Positions 44,819 through 54,697 of a stretch of 64,000 bases of DNA are shown here, piece after piece. The translations under genes were made by a program, and so were the position numbers. The stretch's first letter is position 1. Each line of letters begins with the position of its first letter. A model generated the notes under the pieces. The model worked only from the letters and a program-made list of their open reading frames with translations, searched no databases and was not told the origin of the DNA. The DNA comes from Qipengyuania xiamenensis (GTDB lineage Bacteria; Pseudomonadota; Alphaproteobacteria; Sphingomonadales; Sphingomonadaceae): assembly GCF_019711495.1 (NCBI RefSeq), contig NZ_JAIGNM010000001.1, positions 1,364,001-1,428,000 on the forward strand. The letters are read 5' to 3'.

Positions 44819-45876
44819 GGCAGGATGTGCCCCGCCCTGTCGCGCTTGGTCGCGAGGTAGCGGGCGTTGTGCGGATTGTCGGGCAGCGAATGCGGCACAC
44901 GCTCGGCAACCGTCACGCCTTCTGCTGCAAGCGCTTCGACCTTGGCCGGATTGTTCGTCATTAGTCGGATTTCCTTCACGCCTAGCAGTTCGAGCATGCG
45001 CGCCGCAGTCGGGAAATCCCGCGCCTCGTCGGGCAGGCCGAGCCGCGTATTGGCATCGACCGTATCGAAGCCCTGGTCCTGCAGGCGGTATGCGCGAAGC
45101 TTGTTGACGAGGCCGATGCCGCGTCCTTCCTGCCGCATGTAGAGCAATACGCCCCAGCCGCCCTTGTCCGCCTCGTCGCGCATGGCGTGCAGGGCAGCGT
45201 CGAGTTGGGGGCCACAATCGCATTTGAGGCTGCCGAGAATATCGCCCGTCAGGCATTCGGAATGGAGCCGCACCAACGGCGCCTTGTCTGCACGCTGTTC
45301 GCCGATGACCAGCGCGACATGCTCGCGCGTGTCGTCGGGGCTGCGGAAGGCCACGATATGCGCGCCTTCGGCCGCCGCCACCGGAAGCTTTGCACGCGTC
45401 GCGATGCGCAGGCGCTGCGGGTCGGTGAAGGCGGCAAGGTCGCCGACCTCCAGCGATGTGGCCTCGCCGGCGCCTTTCGGGTCGACGATGAAGGCCGGCA
45501 GGATTCCCGCGATCCGCGCCAGTTCCAGCGCCGTGCGGGCCTGTTCTTCCCAGTCGAGCGTGAGCGCCTTGAACGGGCCCTTCATCGGGTTCTGCAAGTC
45601 GAGCGCGGGATCGGCAACGCCGAGCGCAGCGGGTAGGTCGAAAGTCTCTGCCCCGCGGAGCAGGACCGGCTGGCGCGGCGCTGCCGCTTCGCGCTGGTTG
45701 GCCAGCTTGAGCGTCGCGGCGCGTGTTGCCGAGATTAGCATCGCCTCGCCCGAGACATCGGAAAATGCGGTCTCGACCGGTTGCAGCAGCGGAGCGCCCT
45801 CGATCGCCAGCGGCCAGCCGTGACGCAGCGCGTCCACCGCCAGTGCCGCGCGGCGCGAAGGCGATTGCTCGCTCAG
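44815..45876 (-). CDS. ribA: GTP cyclohydrolase II with N-terminal extension
   Basis: 353 residues if it starts at CTG 45876, which has GGAG eight bases before and overlaps the xthA TGA (CTGA); the only standard alternative nearby is GTG 45837 without a ribosome site. The C-terminal half holds RibA: zinc Cys in SECLTGDILGSLKCDCG near 225, catalytic RQEGRGIGLVNKLRAY near 270, TNNPAKVEAL. It opens GTP in the first step of riboflavin synthesis. The first 150 residues resemble a RibB-like region but lack clear DHBP-synthase active residues. Confidence 0.88.
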   Translation of the reverse strand: MSEQSPSRRAALAVDALRHGWPLAIEGAPLLQPVETAFSDVSGEAMLISATRAATLKLANQREAAAPRQPVLLRGAETFDLPAALGVADPALDLQNPMKGPFKALTLDWEEQARTALELARIAGILPAFIVDPKGAGEATSLEVGDLAAFTDPQRLRIATRAKLPVAAAEGAHIVAFRSPDDTREHVALVIGEQRADKAPLVRLHSECLTGDILGSLKCDCGPQLDAALHAMRDEADKGGWGVLLYMRQEGRGIGLVNKLRAYRLQDQGFDTVDANTRLGLPDEARDFPTAARMLELLGVKEIRLMTNNPAKVEALAAEGVTVAERVPHSLPDNPHNARYLATKRDRAGHILP

Positions 45877-46664
45877 AGCGAGAACTCCGTCACCAGCGGT
45901 ACGTGATCCGAGGGCTTTTCCCAGTCGCGGGCGTATTCGTGGACCGAATGGCCGGTAGCCTGCTTGGCCAGCTCGGGGCTCGCCCACATGTGGTCGAGGC
46001 GGCGGCCGCGGTCGTTCGCCTTCCAGTCCTTCGCGCGGTAGCTCCACCAGCTGTAATAGCGTTCGGGCGCCTTGATGTGCTCGCGCCCGATGTCGGACCA
46101 GCCATGCGCGTCCATGAAGCGCTGGAGGCTCTCGACCTCGATCGGCGTATGGCTGACGACCTTCAAGAGCTGCTTGTGGTTCCAGACGTCGCTTTCGAGC
46201 GGCGCGATGTTGAAATCGCCCACGATCAGCGTCGGGCGGTCGACCTTGTCGGCCCACTGCGTCATGCGCTCGAGGAAATCGAGCTTCTGGCCGAACTTCG
46301 CATTGATTTCGCGGTCCGGCTCGTCACCGCCTGCAGGCACGTAGACATTCTCGATGATCATGCCGTCATACTCGGGCAGTTCGACACCGACATGGCGCGC
46401 TTCGCCATTGGCCTGCCAGTCGTGGCGCGAAAACTCGCGCAAAGGCACGCGGCTGACGGTGGCGACGCCGTGATAGCCCTTCTGCCCGTGAACAGCGACA
46501 TGTTCGTAGCCGAGCGCCTTGAACGCCTCGTAGGGGAACTGGTGCTCCTGGCACTTGATCTCCTGGAGGCAGAGCACGTCGGGACCCGTCTCCTTCAGGA
46601 AACGCTCGACGATGGGCATGCGAAGGCGGACGGAATTGATATTCCAGGTAGCGACAGAAACCAT
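45873..46664 (-). CDS. xthA: exodeoxyribonuclease III
   Basis: 263 residues. EEP nuclease: WNINSVRLR, metal Glu in LQEIKCQEHQFP near 36, VGDFNIAPLESDVW near 150, and closing SDHVPLVTEF with the catalytic Asp-His. It is an AP endonuclease and 3'-exonuclease in base-excision repair, complementing MutM in this window. First gene of a unit with ribA. Confidence 0.94.
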   Translation of the reverse strand: MVSVATWNINSVRLRMPIVERFLKETGPDVLCLQEIKCQEHQFPYEAFKALGYEHVAVHGQKGYHGVATVSRVPLREFSRHDWQANGEARHVGVELPEYDGMIIENVYVPAGGDEPDREINAKFGQKLDFLERMTQWADKVDRPTLIVGDFNIAPLESDVWNHKQLLKVVSHTPIEVESLQRFMDAHGWSDIGREHIKAPERYYSWWSYRAKDWKANDRGRRLDHMWASPELAKQATGHSVHEYARDWEKPSDHVPLVTEFSL

Positions 46665-46710
46665 GGCGCGGAGATAGGGCGCTCACGCCGAGGGGTCTAC
46701 CTCCCCATAC

Positions 46711-46747
46711 AAAAAACCCTCGAGCCGGGGGCATTGGCTCGAGGGTT
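46711..46747 (-). terminator. rho-independent terminator on the minus strand, after lolA
   Basis: Perfect 12-bp inverted repeat AACCCTCGAGCC / GGCTCGAGGGTT, with an A-run on the plus strand (46711-46716) that gives a U-run in leftward RNA. It lies about 180 bases after the lolA stop and 47 bases before xthA starts, separating the two units. Confidence 0.88.
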
Positions 46748-46924
46748 CCTTGTGAGCGTTCGTCACGCTTGGATACGAAGCGGTTTGGTGGGCCGTGCAA
46801 TCAACAGGGGGGAAATTGCCGCCCGCCGGTTCGTAAGTTCCGTTCTACGCCCGCTCGACTTGCTGCTCAATGAACATTCGGTCGCGGAAAACCGCAATAT
46901 TCGAACGTTTCATCGCCGAAGCGT

Positions 46925-47587
46925 TTATCCCGGGCGACGGGACGATTTGCGGGGATCGCGGAAGGTGAATGCGCTGTCAGCCACGCTCACTCCGTAGCGG
47001 TGGTTGCGCAGCCGCACGGTGGTGCGGTGATTCTGCGAATCGAGCGCCACCCAGTGGGTCAGGCGGAGGCCGCCCGGGGCCGATCCGTCGCGGGCGAAAA
47101 TCAGCGTTATGACGCCGAATTCGGGGCGATTCTTGTCGCGCACCTCGATGCTGACGACATCGTCATGGCTGGTCGGAACGAGCTTGCCGTATTTCTTCAC
47201 GTCGCGGCTCGGATCGAGCAGCGCGCCGAGTGGCGAATTCTTGATCGGCCAGCGCTGGACCTGGTTCACCGAGTAATCGATCATGTACATCGACTTGCCG
47301 TTGGACACGACGAGGAGCTCGGCACCCTTCTCGTATTCGAAACGGATCTTGCCGGGGCGCTTCAGCGTCATGACGCCGGTCACGGAATTGCCGTTGCGGT
47401 CGGTCTGGACGAAGTCGGCCTTCATGGTCGAAATGCCGCGCAGCGCATCGACTGCACGGTCGAGATCGCCTGCGGCAGCCTCCACCGGCGCGGGCGCGGC
47501 ATAAAAGCTTGCAGGTACGCCAACGGCCATGGCGAATGCCACGGCCGAGAGGATGGGTCGGTTCTTGAAGAGGGACAAGGTGTTCAT
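46925..47587 (-). CDS. lolA: outer-membrane lipoprotein carrier protein LolA
   Basis: 220 residues from ATG 47587; the signal-peptide-like start (MNTLSLFKNRPILSAVAFAM ... PAPVEAAA) supports it. LolA features: MKADFVQTDRNGNSVTGVMTLKRPGKIRFEY, LLVVSNGKSMYMIDY, and VRDKNRPEFGVITLIF. It carries lipoproteins across the periplasm. Many lipoproteins in this window would be its clients. A possible GGAAC-N17-AGTT element lies 28 bases upstream. Confidence 0.88.
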   Translation of the reverse strand: MNTLSLFKNRPILSAVAFAMAVGVPASFYAAPAPVEAAAGDLDRAVDALRGISTMKADFVQTDRNGNSVTGVMTLKRPGKIRFEYEKGAELLVVSNGKSMYMIDYSVNQVQRWPIKNSPLGALLDPSRDVKKYGKLVPTSHDDVVSIEVRDKNRPEFGVITLIFARDGSAPGGLRLTHWVALDSQNHRTTVRLRNHRYGVSVADSAFTFRDPRKSSRRPG

Positions 47588-47675
47588 GCTCCGTGATCTA
47601 CAGTCGGAGCATTGAACTGTCACTGAACTAATCGCGTTCCCGCCGTTCAGCTTATGGGGCTAACGCCCCGCCAGA

Positions 47676-47843
47676 TCACTTGATCTTGGCTTCCTTGAAT
47701 TCCACGTGCTTGCGCACAACCGGGTCGTACTTCTTGAAGACGAACTTTTCGGTGTGGTTACGCGGATTCTTCTTCGTCACGTAGTAGAAGCCCGTGTCGG
47801 CGGTCGAGACGAGCTTGATCTTGACGGTTGCGGGCTTCGCCAT
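47676..47843 (-). CDS. rpmG: 50S ribosomal protein L33
   Basis: 55 residues: [20 protein letters not shown] then [20 protein letters not shown] and a basic end [14 protein letters not shown]. This is the alphaproteobacterial, Cys-free (zinc-independent) L33. AGGAACACGCC precedes the ATG. Confidence 0.95.
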   Translation of the reverse strand: MAKPATVKIKLVSTADTGFYYVTKKNPRNHTEKFVFKKYDPVVRKHVEFKEAKIK

Positions 47844-47989
47844 GGCGTGTTCCTAAAGATCTTTCGGTAGAGGCCCTTCCCACACTGGAGATCGGGCCGA
47901 AATAATAAGGGCGGCGCGAGCTGCACCGCCGTGTGGCGCGCCCTTTGTGTGATTCCCGGCGAAAAGTCAAGCGCCAGTGGGCAGTCCGG

Positions 47990-48394
47990 CTACCAACTGA
48001 CCTTGCCGCGATTGGCCTTCACCTCGCCGCGCGCCTTCTTTGCCTTGAGCCGCTTGACCTTGCCCACGCGGTTCACCCGGCTTTTCTTGCGCTTCTTGGG
48101 CGGAGTGAGAGCCTCACCCAGCAGCGCGACCAGACGTTCGCGAGCAGCCTCGCGATTCTGTTCCTGCGTACGGTATTCGTTCGCGGTGAGGACAATTTCG
48201 CCCGCCTTCGTGAACTTGCTGCCGGCGATTTCCTTCAGTCGCTCGAAGGCTTCGGGTGGCATGCCCAGCTGGAACACGTCGACCCGCAGCTGCACTGCGG
48301 TCGCCACCTTGTTGACGTTCTGTCCGCCCGGGCCGGAGGAAGCGATGAATTTCTCCTCGGCAATCTCCAGCGCCCGGTCGGCGATCCTACCCAT
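47990..48394 (-). CDS. arfB: alternative ribosome-rescue factor (peptidyl-tRNA hydrolase, GGQ domain)
   Basis: 134 residues from ATG 48394. RF1-like GGQ motif in ASSGPGGQNVNKVAT near 25 and a highly basic C-terminal tail (TPPKKRKKSRVNRVGKVKRL), the part that enters the empty mRNA channel in ArfB/YaeJ. It releases peptides from stalled ribosomes. Overlaps rluA by eight bases, last gene of pabBC-rluA-arfB. Confidence 0.92.
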   Translation of the reverse strand: MGRIADRALEIAEEKFIASSGPGGQNVNKVATAVQLRVDVFQLGMPPEAFERLKEIAGSKFTKAGEIVLTANEYRTQEQNREAARERLVALLGEALTPPKKRKKSRVNRVGKVKRLKAKKARGEVKANRGKVSW

Positions 48395-49043
48395 CGGTGA
48401 ACCCGAGCGCGGCGAAATCGCGCGGCAGCGGTGCCGCGGCTTCGATCGCGGGCTTTTTCTCGCGCGGGACGACCAGCCCAGCGGCGTGCAGCATGGTGCG
48501 CGGCGCGCCCTTTCCGGTGCCGTAAACAGGATCACCGAGCAGCGGCAGGCCGAGACCCGCCTGGCAATGAATGCGGATCTGGTGCGTCCGGCCGGTCTCG
48601 GGACGGAATTCGAGCAGCGCCTTGCCGTCATGCTCCATCAGCTTGCGCCAGTGGGTGACCGAAGGCTTGCCCTTCTTCGCCGCAATCATGCGCCAGCCCT
48701 TGTCGGCACTGCTGATCTTGGACAGCGAGAGTTCGATCGTGCCTTCCTCGCCTTCGGGGATGCCGGCAAGAATGCCGAGGTAGCGCTTTTCGACCAGCCG
48801 GTCCTCGAACGCCTTGGCGAAGCGCTTCAACGACTTGGGATTGCGCGCCAGCAGCAAGCAGCCGCTGGTATCGGTGTCGAGCCGGTGGACCGGCGAAGGC
48901 GGGCGCTGGAAGCCCAGTTTCAGTTGCTCGAAATGGTCCTCGAGGCAGGGGCCGCCGCGCTTGGGGCGGTCCACGGGAAGGCCGGCAGGCTTGTCGATGA
49001 CGAGCGCTTCGCCGTCTTCGAAGATAATCGGAATATCGGTCAT
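48387..49043 (-). CDS. RluA-family rRNA/tRNA pseudouridine synthase
   Basis: 218 residues. Catalytic Asp in HRLDTDTSGCLLLAR near 55, ETGRTHQIRIHCQ near 150, GDPVYGTGKG near 170. It isomerises uridine in stable RNA; the target site cannot be told. Overlaps pabBC by four bases. Confidence 0.9.
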   Translation of the reverse strand: MTDIPIIFEDGEALVIDKPAGLPVDRPKRGGPCLEDHFEQLKLGFQRPPSPVHRLDTDTSGCLLLARNPKSLKRFAKAFEDRLVEKRYLGILAGIPEGEEGTIELSLSKISSADKGWRMIAAKKGKPSVTHWRKLMEHDGKALLEFRPETGRTHQIRIHCQAGLGLPLLGDPVYGTGKGAPRTMLHAAGLVVPREKKPAIEAAAPLPRDFAALGFTDG

Positions 49044-50860
49044 GCAGTCTTCAGTTTCGCGTGCACCATCCGGCGCAGCGCATTGGCGAGGAAGAAACCG
49101 TCCTCGAGATCGGCAATTGTGAGTTCGGCCTCGCGCGCCTTCCCTTCGTCGAGAAGCGACTGCCGATAGACACCGGGCAGCAGGCCGAGCGCGGCTGGCG
49201 GCGTCAATAGCACGCCCTTGTCATCGCGCACGAAGATATTGGTGACGCAGCCTTCGGTCAGCAAGCCGTCCTCGCGCACGAACAGCGCTTCTGCCGCACC
49301 GTGCTCCTTCGCGATCCGCTGGCCATCGTCGTAAAAACTCCGGTCGGTCGTCTTGTAGCGCAGGCGCCAGTCGCCCGGATCGACGGGCAGCGGCAGCACG
49401 ATGCATCCCGCAGGTTCGCCCCACGGTGCGGGCATGTCCTGGATGTCGAGCGCGATCGCCCCGCTGCGTGCAGCGAGCAGGCGGATGCGGCTCGGCTTTT
49501 CAAGCACGAAACACAGCGCATGGAGCTGGTTGCGCGCCTCGTGCCGGTCGAAGGAAAACCCGAGCTCCGCAGCGCTTGTTTTCATGCGCATCAGGTGCTC
49601 CTCGAGGAAGTCGAAGCCTTCCTCGGGCGTGAAGCGCATGGTCTCGATCAGGTCAAACTGCGCCGCCTTGTGATCGGGAGAAGACGCCCGGGCGAAGGCG
49701 CCCTTGATCAGCGCCTCGCGCCACTCGGTACGCGGCTCGCTGTCGGCGACAATAGCACCGCCGACGCCCAGCACGGCCTTGCCGCGGGCATTCTCGATCT
49801 CGGTCAGGCGCAGCGTGCGGATCGCGACATTGAAGGCGGCATCGCCGTCTGCCCCGATCCGTCCGATCGCCCCGCAATAGGGGCCGCGGGGATGCGCCTC
49901 GACCGTGTCGATCAGTTCCATCGCGCGGATCTTGGGCGCGCCGGTAATCGAGCCGCAGGGAAAGAGCGCCCGTACGAGGTCGATTGCGCCTTTGCCTTCC
50001 TGCAACTGGGCCCGCACCACGCTCACCATCTGGTGCACCGTGGGATAGCTCTCGATCGCGAAGGGTTCGTCCACCCGCACACTGCCCGCCTCGGCCACAC
50101 GGCTCAGGTCGTTGCGCATCAGGTCGACGATCATGAGGTTTTCGGCCTTGTCCTTGACCGAGCCCGCCAGTTCTTCCGCATGCGCTGCATCCAGCGCGGG
50201 GTCGGCCGAGCGCGGGCGTGTGCCCTTCATCGGCTTGGCCTTCGCCTCGCGTCCCTTCAGCGACACGAAGAGTTCGGGCGACAGACTGAGGAGCCAGTGC
50301 GACCCGTCGAAGATCACCCCGCCATAGCCCGCCTGCGCGGCCGGGCGCAGCGCGGCGTAGAGGCCCAGCGGGTCGCCGGTGAAGTTGCCCGCGAGCGGGA
50401 AGGTCAGGTTGGCCTGGTAGATGTCGCCTGCGCGGATCGCTTCCTGCAACTGGCCGAATGCCGCCTCGTAGCCGCCCGGTGACAGTTGCGGTTCGAGCGG
50501 ACCGACGCCGCCACCGCCTTCGGCATTGGTCGCCAGCCAGTCGGGCATGTCAGCGGCCGGAATTCGCTCGGGTTCGTCGAACAGGCCGAGCCATACGAGC
50601 GGGCCCATCGCCCCCGTTTGCGCGTCGGCGAGGCATGCGAGCTTGTCATCGAGCGCCAGCCCGGCCTCGTAAGCGATGTAACCGGCCAGCTCGCCGCCAC
50701 CCTTGCGGGCTGCTTCGGCCGCTTCGAGAACGCCGGCGACCTCGCCCGCGCGTCGTGCGACGAAAATCTCGCGGGGATTGGAAAACAGCAAGGCATCGGC
50801 AGCGCCGCTTTCGCGCGCATCATCGAGCAATACGAATGGGGTCCGGCCCGCCATAGACAT
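49040..50860 (-). CDS. pabB: fused aminodeoxychorismate synthase component I and 4-amino-4-deoxychorismate lyase
   Basis: 606 residues from ATG 50860; ATG 50854 is also possible. PabB part about 1-370: WLLSLSPELFVSLKGREAKA, MKGTRPRSADP, GSITGAPKIRAMELIDTVE. PabC part about 380-606, a PLP fold-type IV lyase: ETMRFTPEEGFDFLEEHLMR, TEGCVTNIFV, LGLLPGVYRQSLLDEG. Together they make p-aminobenzoate for folate from chorismate, with a separate PabA glutaminase not in this window. Confidence 0.93.
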   Translation of the reverse strand: MSMAGRTPFVLLDDARESGAADALLFSNPREIFVARRAGEVAGVLEAAEAARKGGGELAGYIAYEAGLALDDKLACLADAQTGAMGPLVWLGLFDEPERIPAADMPDWLATNAEGGGGVGPLEPQLSPGGYEAAFGQLQEAIRAGDIYQANLTFPLAGNFTGDPLGLYAALRPAAQAGYGGVIFDGSHWLLSLSPELFVSLKGREAKAKPMKGTRPRSADPALDAAHAEELAGSVKDKAENLMIVDLMRNDLSRVAEAGSVRVDEPFAIESYPTVHQMVSVVRAQLQEGKGAIDLVRALFPCGSITGAPKIRAMELIDTVEAHPRGPYCGAIGRIGADGDAAFNVAIRTLRLTEIENARGKAVLGVGGAIVADSEPRTEWREALIKGAFARASSPDHKAAQFDLIETMRFTPEEGFDFLEEHLMRMKTSAAELGFSFDRHEARNQLHALCFVLEKPSRIRLLAARSGAIALDIQDMPAPWGEPAGCIVLPLPVDPGDWRLRYKTTDRSFYDDGQRIAKEHGAAEALFVREDGLLTEGCVTNIFVRDDKGVLLTPPAALGLLPGVYRQSLLDEGKAREAELTIADLEDGFFLANALRRMVHAKLKTA

Positions 50861-50976
50861 CAAGCCTTTAGCGCCTTGGCCGCGCAAGTCGAGGGATTGC
50901 TTGACGCAAGGGCGCCTGCTGCCTCAAACCGCAGGCCGACTTTACGGGCAGAATACGAAACAAGGGACGGGCAAGA

Positions 50977-52503
50977 ATGAGCACTCTTTTCCTCGGTCTG
51001 GGAGCCGATGGCGAAAACCAGCACCTGCGGCTCGAGCAGGCTAACCGCCACGGGCTGATCGCGGGTGCGACCGGCACCGGCAAGACGGTGACGCTGCAGG
51101 GACTTGCAGAAAGTTTTTCCGCCAATGGCGTTCCCGTTTTCGTGGCCGATGTGAAGGGCGACCTTGCAGGTATCTCGATGGCTGGATCGCCGCAGTTCAA
51201 GCATGCCGACAAGCTGGAAGGCCGCGCGAAGGAACTGGGCATGGACGACTATGCCTATGCCGATAACGCCGCCGTTTTCTGGGATCTCTACGGCGAGAAG
51301 GGCTTCCCGATCCGCACCACGATCTCGGAAATGGGCCCGCTGCTGCTCGCCCGCCTGCTCGACCTCAACGAGACTCAGGAAGGCGTGCTCAACATCGTCT
51401 TTCGTTACGCCGACGAGAACAATTTGCTGCTGCTCGATCTCGGCGACCTGCAAGCGATGCTGACCTTCGCCTACGAGAATTCGAAGGACTTGTCGGGCGT
51501 TTACGGCAATGTTTCCAAGGCCAGCGTCGGCGCGATCCAGCGCCAGCTGCTGAGCTTCGAAAGCCAGGGTGCCGACCGGTTCTTTGGCGAGCCTGCGCTG
51601 GAAATCGACGATTTCCTTAGCGTCGACGAACAGGGCCGCGGCATCATCAATGTGCTCGCCGCGGACAAGCTGATGCGCAGCCCCAAGCTCTACGCAACCT
51701 TCCTGCTCTGGCTGCTCGCCGAACTGTTCGAGACCCTGCCCGAGGTGGGCGATCCGGACAAGCCGAAGCTCGTCTTCTTCTTCGACGAGGCGCACCTCCT
51801 CTTCGACGATGCGCCCGAGGCGCTGGAGGACAAGGTTGAACAAGTTGTTCGCCTGATCCGTTCGAAGGGCGTGGGCGTCTATTTCGTCACCCAGAACCCG
51901 ATCGACATTCCCGAGAAGATCGCCGGCCAGCTGGGCAACCGCGTCCAGCATGCCCTGCGCGCTTTCACCCCGCGCGACCAGCGGGCCATCAAGGCAGCTG
52001 CCGAGACCTTCCGCATCAACCCCGATCTCGACGTCGAGGAAGCCATCACCGAGCTCAAGGTCGGTGAAGCGCTGGTCTCGACGCTCGACGAAGACGGCGC
52101 GCCCACGATCGTCCAGCGCACCCTCATCAAGCCGCCGCATTCACGCCTCGGCCCAGTGACGGAGAAAGAACGCAAGATCATCAATTCGGTGAGCGATCTC
52201 GATGGGAAATACGATGAGGCCGTCGATCGCGAGAGCGCAGAGGAAGTGCTCGCCGCCAAGGCCGCCGATGCCGCCGCGACCGCCAAGGAGGTCGAGGAAA
52301 AGGGCGAAGAGGAAGTCCGCAAGCGCGAGCGCAAGACGCCTTCCATGTGGACCAAGGCGGGCAAGGCCGCGGCGACGGCTGCCGCAGGATCGCTCAGCTC
52401 CATCGCGGTTGCGACGGTGCTGGGCAAGAAATCGCGAGCCGACCCGGTCCGCACCGGCCTCAACGCCTTCGTGCGCAACATCGTCGGCGGTCTGATGCGC
52501 TAG
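50977..52503 (+). CDS. HerA-like/YjgR ATPase (DUF853)
   Basis: 508 residues. Walker [14 protein letters not shown] near 30, Walker [18 protein letters not shown] near 265, and [20 protein letters not shown]. After about 415, a charged coiled stretch ([20 protein letters not shown]) leads to a Gly/Ala end. FtsK/HerA superfamily; YjgR function is unsettled, with no nuclease partner (such as NurA) beside it. Shares a CTAG stop with the histidine kinase gene. Confidence 0.87.
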   Translation: MSTLFLGLGADGENQHLRLEQANRHGLIAGATGTGKTVTLQGLAESFSANGVPVFVADVKGDLAGISMAGSPQFKHADKLEGRAKELGMDDYAYADNAAVFWDLYGEKGFPIRTTISEMGPLLLARLLDLNETQEGVLNIVFRYADENNLLLLDLGDLQAMLTFAYENSKDLSGVYGNVSKASVGAIQRQLLSFESQGADRFFGEPALEIDDFLSVDEQGRGIINVLAADKLMRSPKLYATFLLWLLAELFETLPEVGDPDKPKLVFFFDEAHLLFDDAPEALEDKVEQVVRLIRSKGVGVYFVTQNPIDIPEKIAGQLGNRVQHALRAFTPRDQRAIKAAAETFRINPDLDVEEAITELKVGEALVSTLDEDGAPTIVQRTLIKPPHSRLGPVTEKERKIINSVSDLDGKYDEAVDRESAEEVLAAKAADAAATAKEVEEKGEEEVRKRERKTPSMWTKAGKAAATAAAGSLSSIAVATVLGKKSRADPVRTGLNAFVRNIVGGLMR

Positions 52504-53927
52504 AGCGGGAGGCGGAACTCCGCCCGCAGGCCGCCTTCCGGGCGATTGGACAATTTGAGGGTACCGCCATGCTGCTCTGCCACGGCGCGCGCGAGGGTTA
52601 GCCCGAGGCCTGCTCCGCCGGTGGCGCGATTACGGCTGGCCTCACCGCGCGTGAACGGTTCGAGCATTTCAGCGATGCGGTCTTCGGGAATGCCAGGGCC
52701 GTTGTCCTCGACACGCAGGATGGCCTCATCGCCCTCCCTGCCGATCCATACTCTAGCATCGCCGCCGTAGCGCAGCGCATTCGACACGAGGTTCCTGAGA
52801 CCACGCTTGAGCCAGGTGAGATGGACCGGGGCGACCACGCGGGATGCGTCGAGCGCGATTTCCTCTCCCGTGTCTTCGAACTCCTCGACCACCGAGGCGG
52901 CGAGTGCGGCTAGATCGGTACGCTCGGGCAATTCGTTCGACTTGCCCACACGGGCGAGCGCGAGGATTTCGTCGAGCGTGAGGGTGATGTCCTCGATGCT
53001 GTCGACCATGCGGGAACGCGCCACCTCGTCCTCGACACCCTCCACCCGCACGCGAAGCGCGGCGAGCGGGGTCTTGAGATCGTGCCCGATCGCGCCGAGC
53101 ATCACGTCCTTTTCCTCGAGCATGGCACCGATGCGCGCCTCCATGGCGTTATGCGCGGTGATCAGCCGCTGCACGTCTTCCGGCCCGCGCGGCTCGATCG
53201 GCTCGTACTGTCCGGGCGAGGCCGCGAACCGCTCGGTCTGGCGGGTCAGCTGGGCAAGCGGTCCCGTCAGGCGGCGCAGGACCAGCCACAGGATGAAAGA
53301 GAGCAGCAGCGTGAGTGCGGCTGCCCTCAGCAGCGGAAAAACAGGCCCGAAATGCTGGTGCGTATCGCGAACCGGTGCGCGCACGATCTCCCAGCCCTCG
53401 CCTTCGGAAATGCCCGCAAGTGCGACCGCCTTGGGCAAGTCGCGCTCTGTCAGGCCGCGGCGCATTGCGAACCTTAACAGGAAGCGCTGCGAGACCGGAT
53501 CGGCACTGACCGGCCGCTCGACCACCCTGATGTCCGAGAATGTGCGGCCGTTGTCCCGCAGATTCTCGGCCAGCCGCTCCTCCAGTTCGGGGCGGCGGAT
53601 GTCGACCGGAAGGATCTCGAAGCTGTCCGCCTGCCGGAAATCGGTGTTGGCAAACCGGCGGCGGTTCGGGCCGGGCCGGCGCTGCGGGCGACGTTCCTCC
53701 GCATCGCGCGCGTCGCGGCGAGGATCGATGGTCACGACCAGCGGGTCGTCGGCGAAGCGCGCGGCTGCGACGAGGCGCAGGCTGAGCGTATTGACCAGCG
53801 CGGTTTCGACGCGGTCCTTCTCGATACTGTAGGCGAGAAAGCCGTTTACGCCCTGCACGATGAAAAGCGTCAGTCCGAGTGCGAGCGTGAGCTGTCCGAG
53901 CAGGCTTTTGGGGAGGAAGCGCTTCAT
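52500..53927 (-). CDS. sensor histidine kinase
   Basis: 475 residues. TM1 about 10-30, a periplasmic sensor of about 170 residues with an Arg-rich run ([19 protein letters not shown]), TM2 about 205-225 ([14 protein letters not shown]), HAMP, then H-box [13 protein letters not shown] near 290, N-box [14 protein letters not shown]1 [10 protein letters not shown]2 [10 protein letters not shown]. Overlaps the response regulator by four bases (ATGA). Third gene of the EF-hand operon. Confidence 0.93.
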   Translation of the reverse strand: MKRFLPKSLLGQLTLALGLTLFIVQGVNGFLAYSIEKDRVETALVNTLSLRLVAAARFADDPLVVTIDPRRDARDAEERRPQRRPGPNRRRFANTDFRQADSFEILPVDIRRPELEERLAENLRDNGRTFSDIRVVERPVSADPVSQRFLLRFAMRRGLTERDLPKAVALAGISEGEGWEIVRAPVRDTHQHFGPVFPLLRAAALTLLLSFILWLVLRRLTGPLAQLTRQTERFAASPGQYEPIEPRGPEDVQRLITAHNAMEARIGAMLEEKDVMLGAIGHDLKTPLAALRVRVEGVEDEVARSRMVDSIEDITLTLDEILALARVGKSNELPERTDLAALAASVVEEFEDTGEEIALDASRVVAPVHLTWLKRGLRNLVSNALRYGGDARVWIGREGDEAILRVEDNGPGIPEDRIAEMLEPFTRGEASRNRATGGAGLGLTLARAVAEQHGGTLKLSNRPEGGLRAEFRLPL

Positions 53928-54649
53928 GCAGGCACGCGGGTGACGTCGGCGGCGAGGCGATAGCCGCCGCCGCGCACGGTCTGGATGAATTGCGGGTTGC
54001 GGGTATCAGCTTCGATCTTGCGGCGCAGGCGGCTGATCTGGTTGTCGACGGCGCGATCGAACAGATGCGCCTCGCGGCCCTGTACCATGTCGAGCAACTG
54101 GTCGCGGTCGAGGACCTGCCTCGGGTGATCGCAAAAGGCGCGGAGCATGCGAAATTCAGCCGTCGAAATCGGCACCAGCGTGCCTTCGGGATCGGTCAGG
54201 CGGCGTTTCAGCGGATCGAGCGTCCAGCCTTCGAAACTATAGGCGAGGTCTTCGGACGGTGCCGGGCCCGAACGGTCTGCCCGGCGCAGGACCGAGCGGA
54301 TACGCGCGACAAGCTCGCGCGGTTCGAACGGCTTGGTGACGTAGTCGTCGGCACCGATTTCCAGCCCGATGATCCGGTCCATCGCTTCGCCCCTGGCGGT
54401 CAGCAGGATCACGGGGAGCTGGCGGCTCTCGACGAGGTGGCGGCAGAGCGAAAGCCCGTCCTCGCCCGGCATCATGATGTCGAGGAGGACGAGGTCGGGC
54501 GTGTCGCCTTCGAGCAGGCTGCGCGCCTGCGCCGCGCTTTCCGCCTCGCGCACGGCAAACCCCTGGCCGGAAAGATATTCCGCCAAGGGTTCGCGCAGGG
54601 TGCGCTCGTCATCGACAAGCAGGAGTGAGGTAGGCGCAGCATCGGTCAT
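53924..54649 (-). CDS. OmpR/PhoB-family response regulator
   Basis: 241 residues. Receiver about 8-120, phospho-acceptor Asp in LVLLDIMMPGEDG near 55 and conserved LLTARGEAMD, KPF; winged-helix DNA-binding domain about 140-235 (ISTAEFRMLRAFCDHPRQVLDRDQLL, RAVDNQISRLRRKIE, TVRGGGYRL). The kinase follows directly. Targets unknown; its own operon is a candidate. Confidence 0.94.
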   Translation of the reverse strand: MTDAAPTSLLLVDDERTLREPLAEYLSGQGFAVREAESAAQARSLLEGDTPDLVLLDIMMPGEDGLSLCRHLVESRQLPVILLTARGEAMDRIIGLEIGADDYVTKPFEPRELVARIRSVLRRADRSGPAPSEDLAYSFEGWTLDPLKRRLTDPEGTLVPISTAEFRMLRAFCDHPRQVLDRDQLLDMVQGREAHLFDRAVDNQISRLRRKIEADTRNPQFIQTVRGGGYRLAADVTRVPA

Positions 54650-54697
54650 GTGGTCCTTTTCGCGCCTACCTCCTGGTTTGCATGGCGCGCAAGCGGC

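Noticed and set aside
47897-47945. GC-rich inverted repeat after arfB as a terminator
   Set aside because: Only five clear outer pairs and an imperfect T-run; too weak to list.
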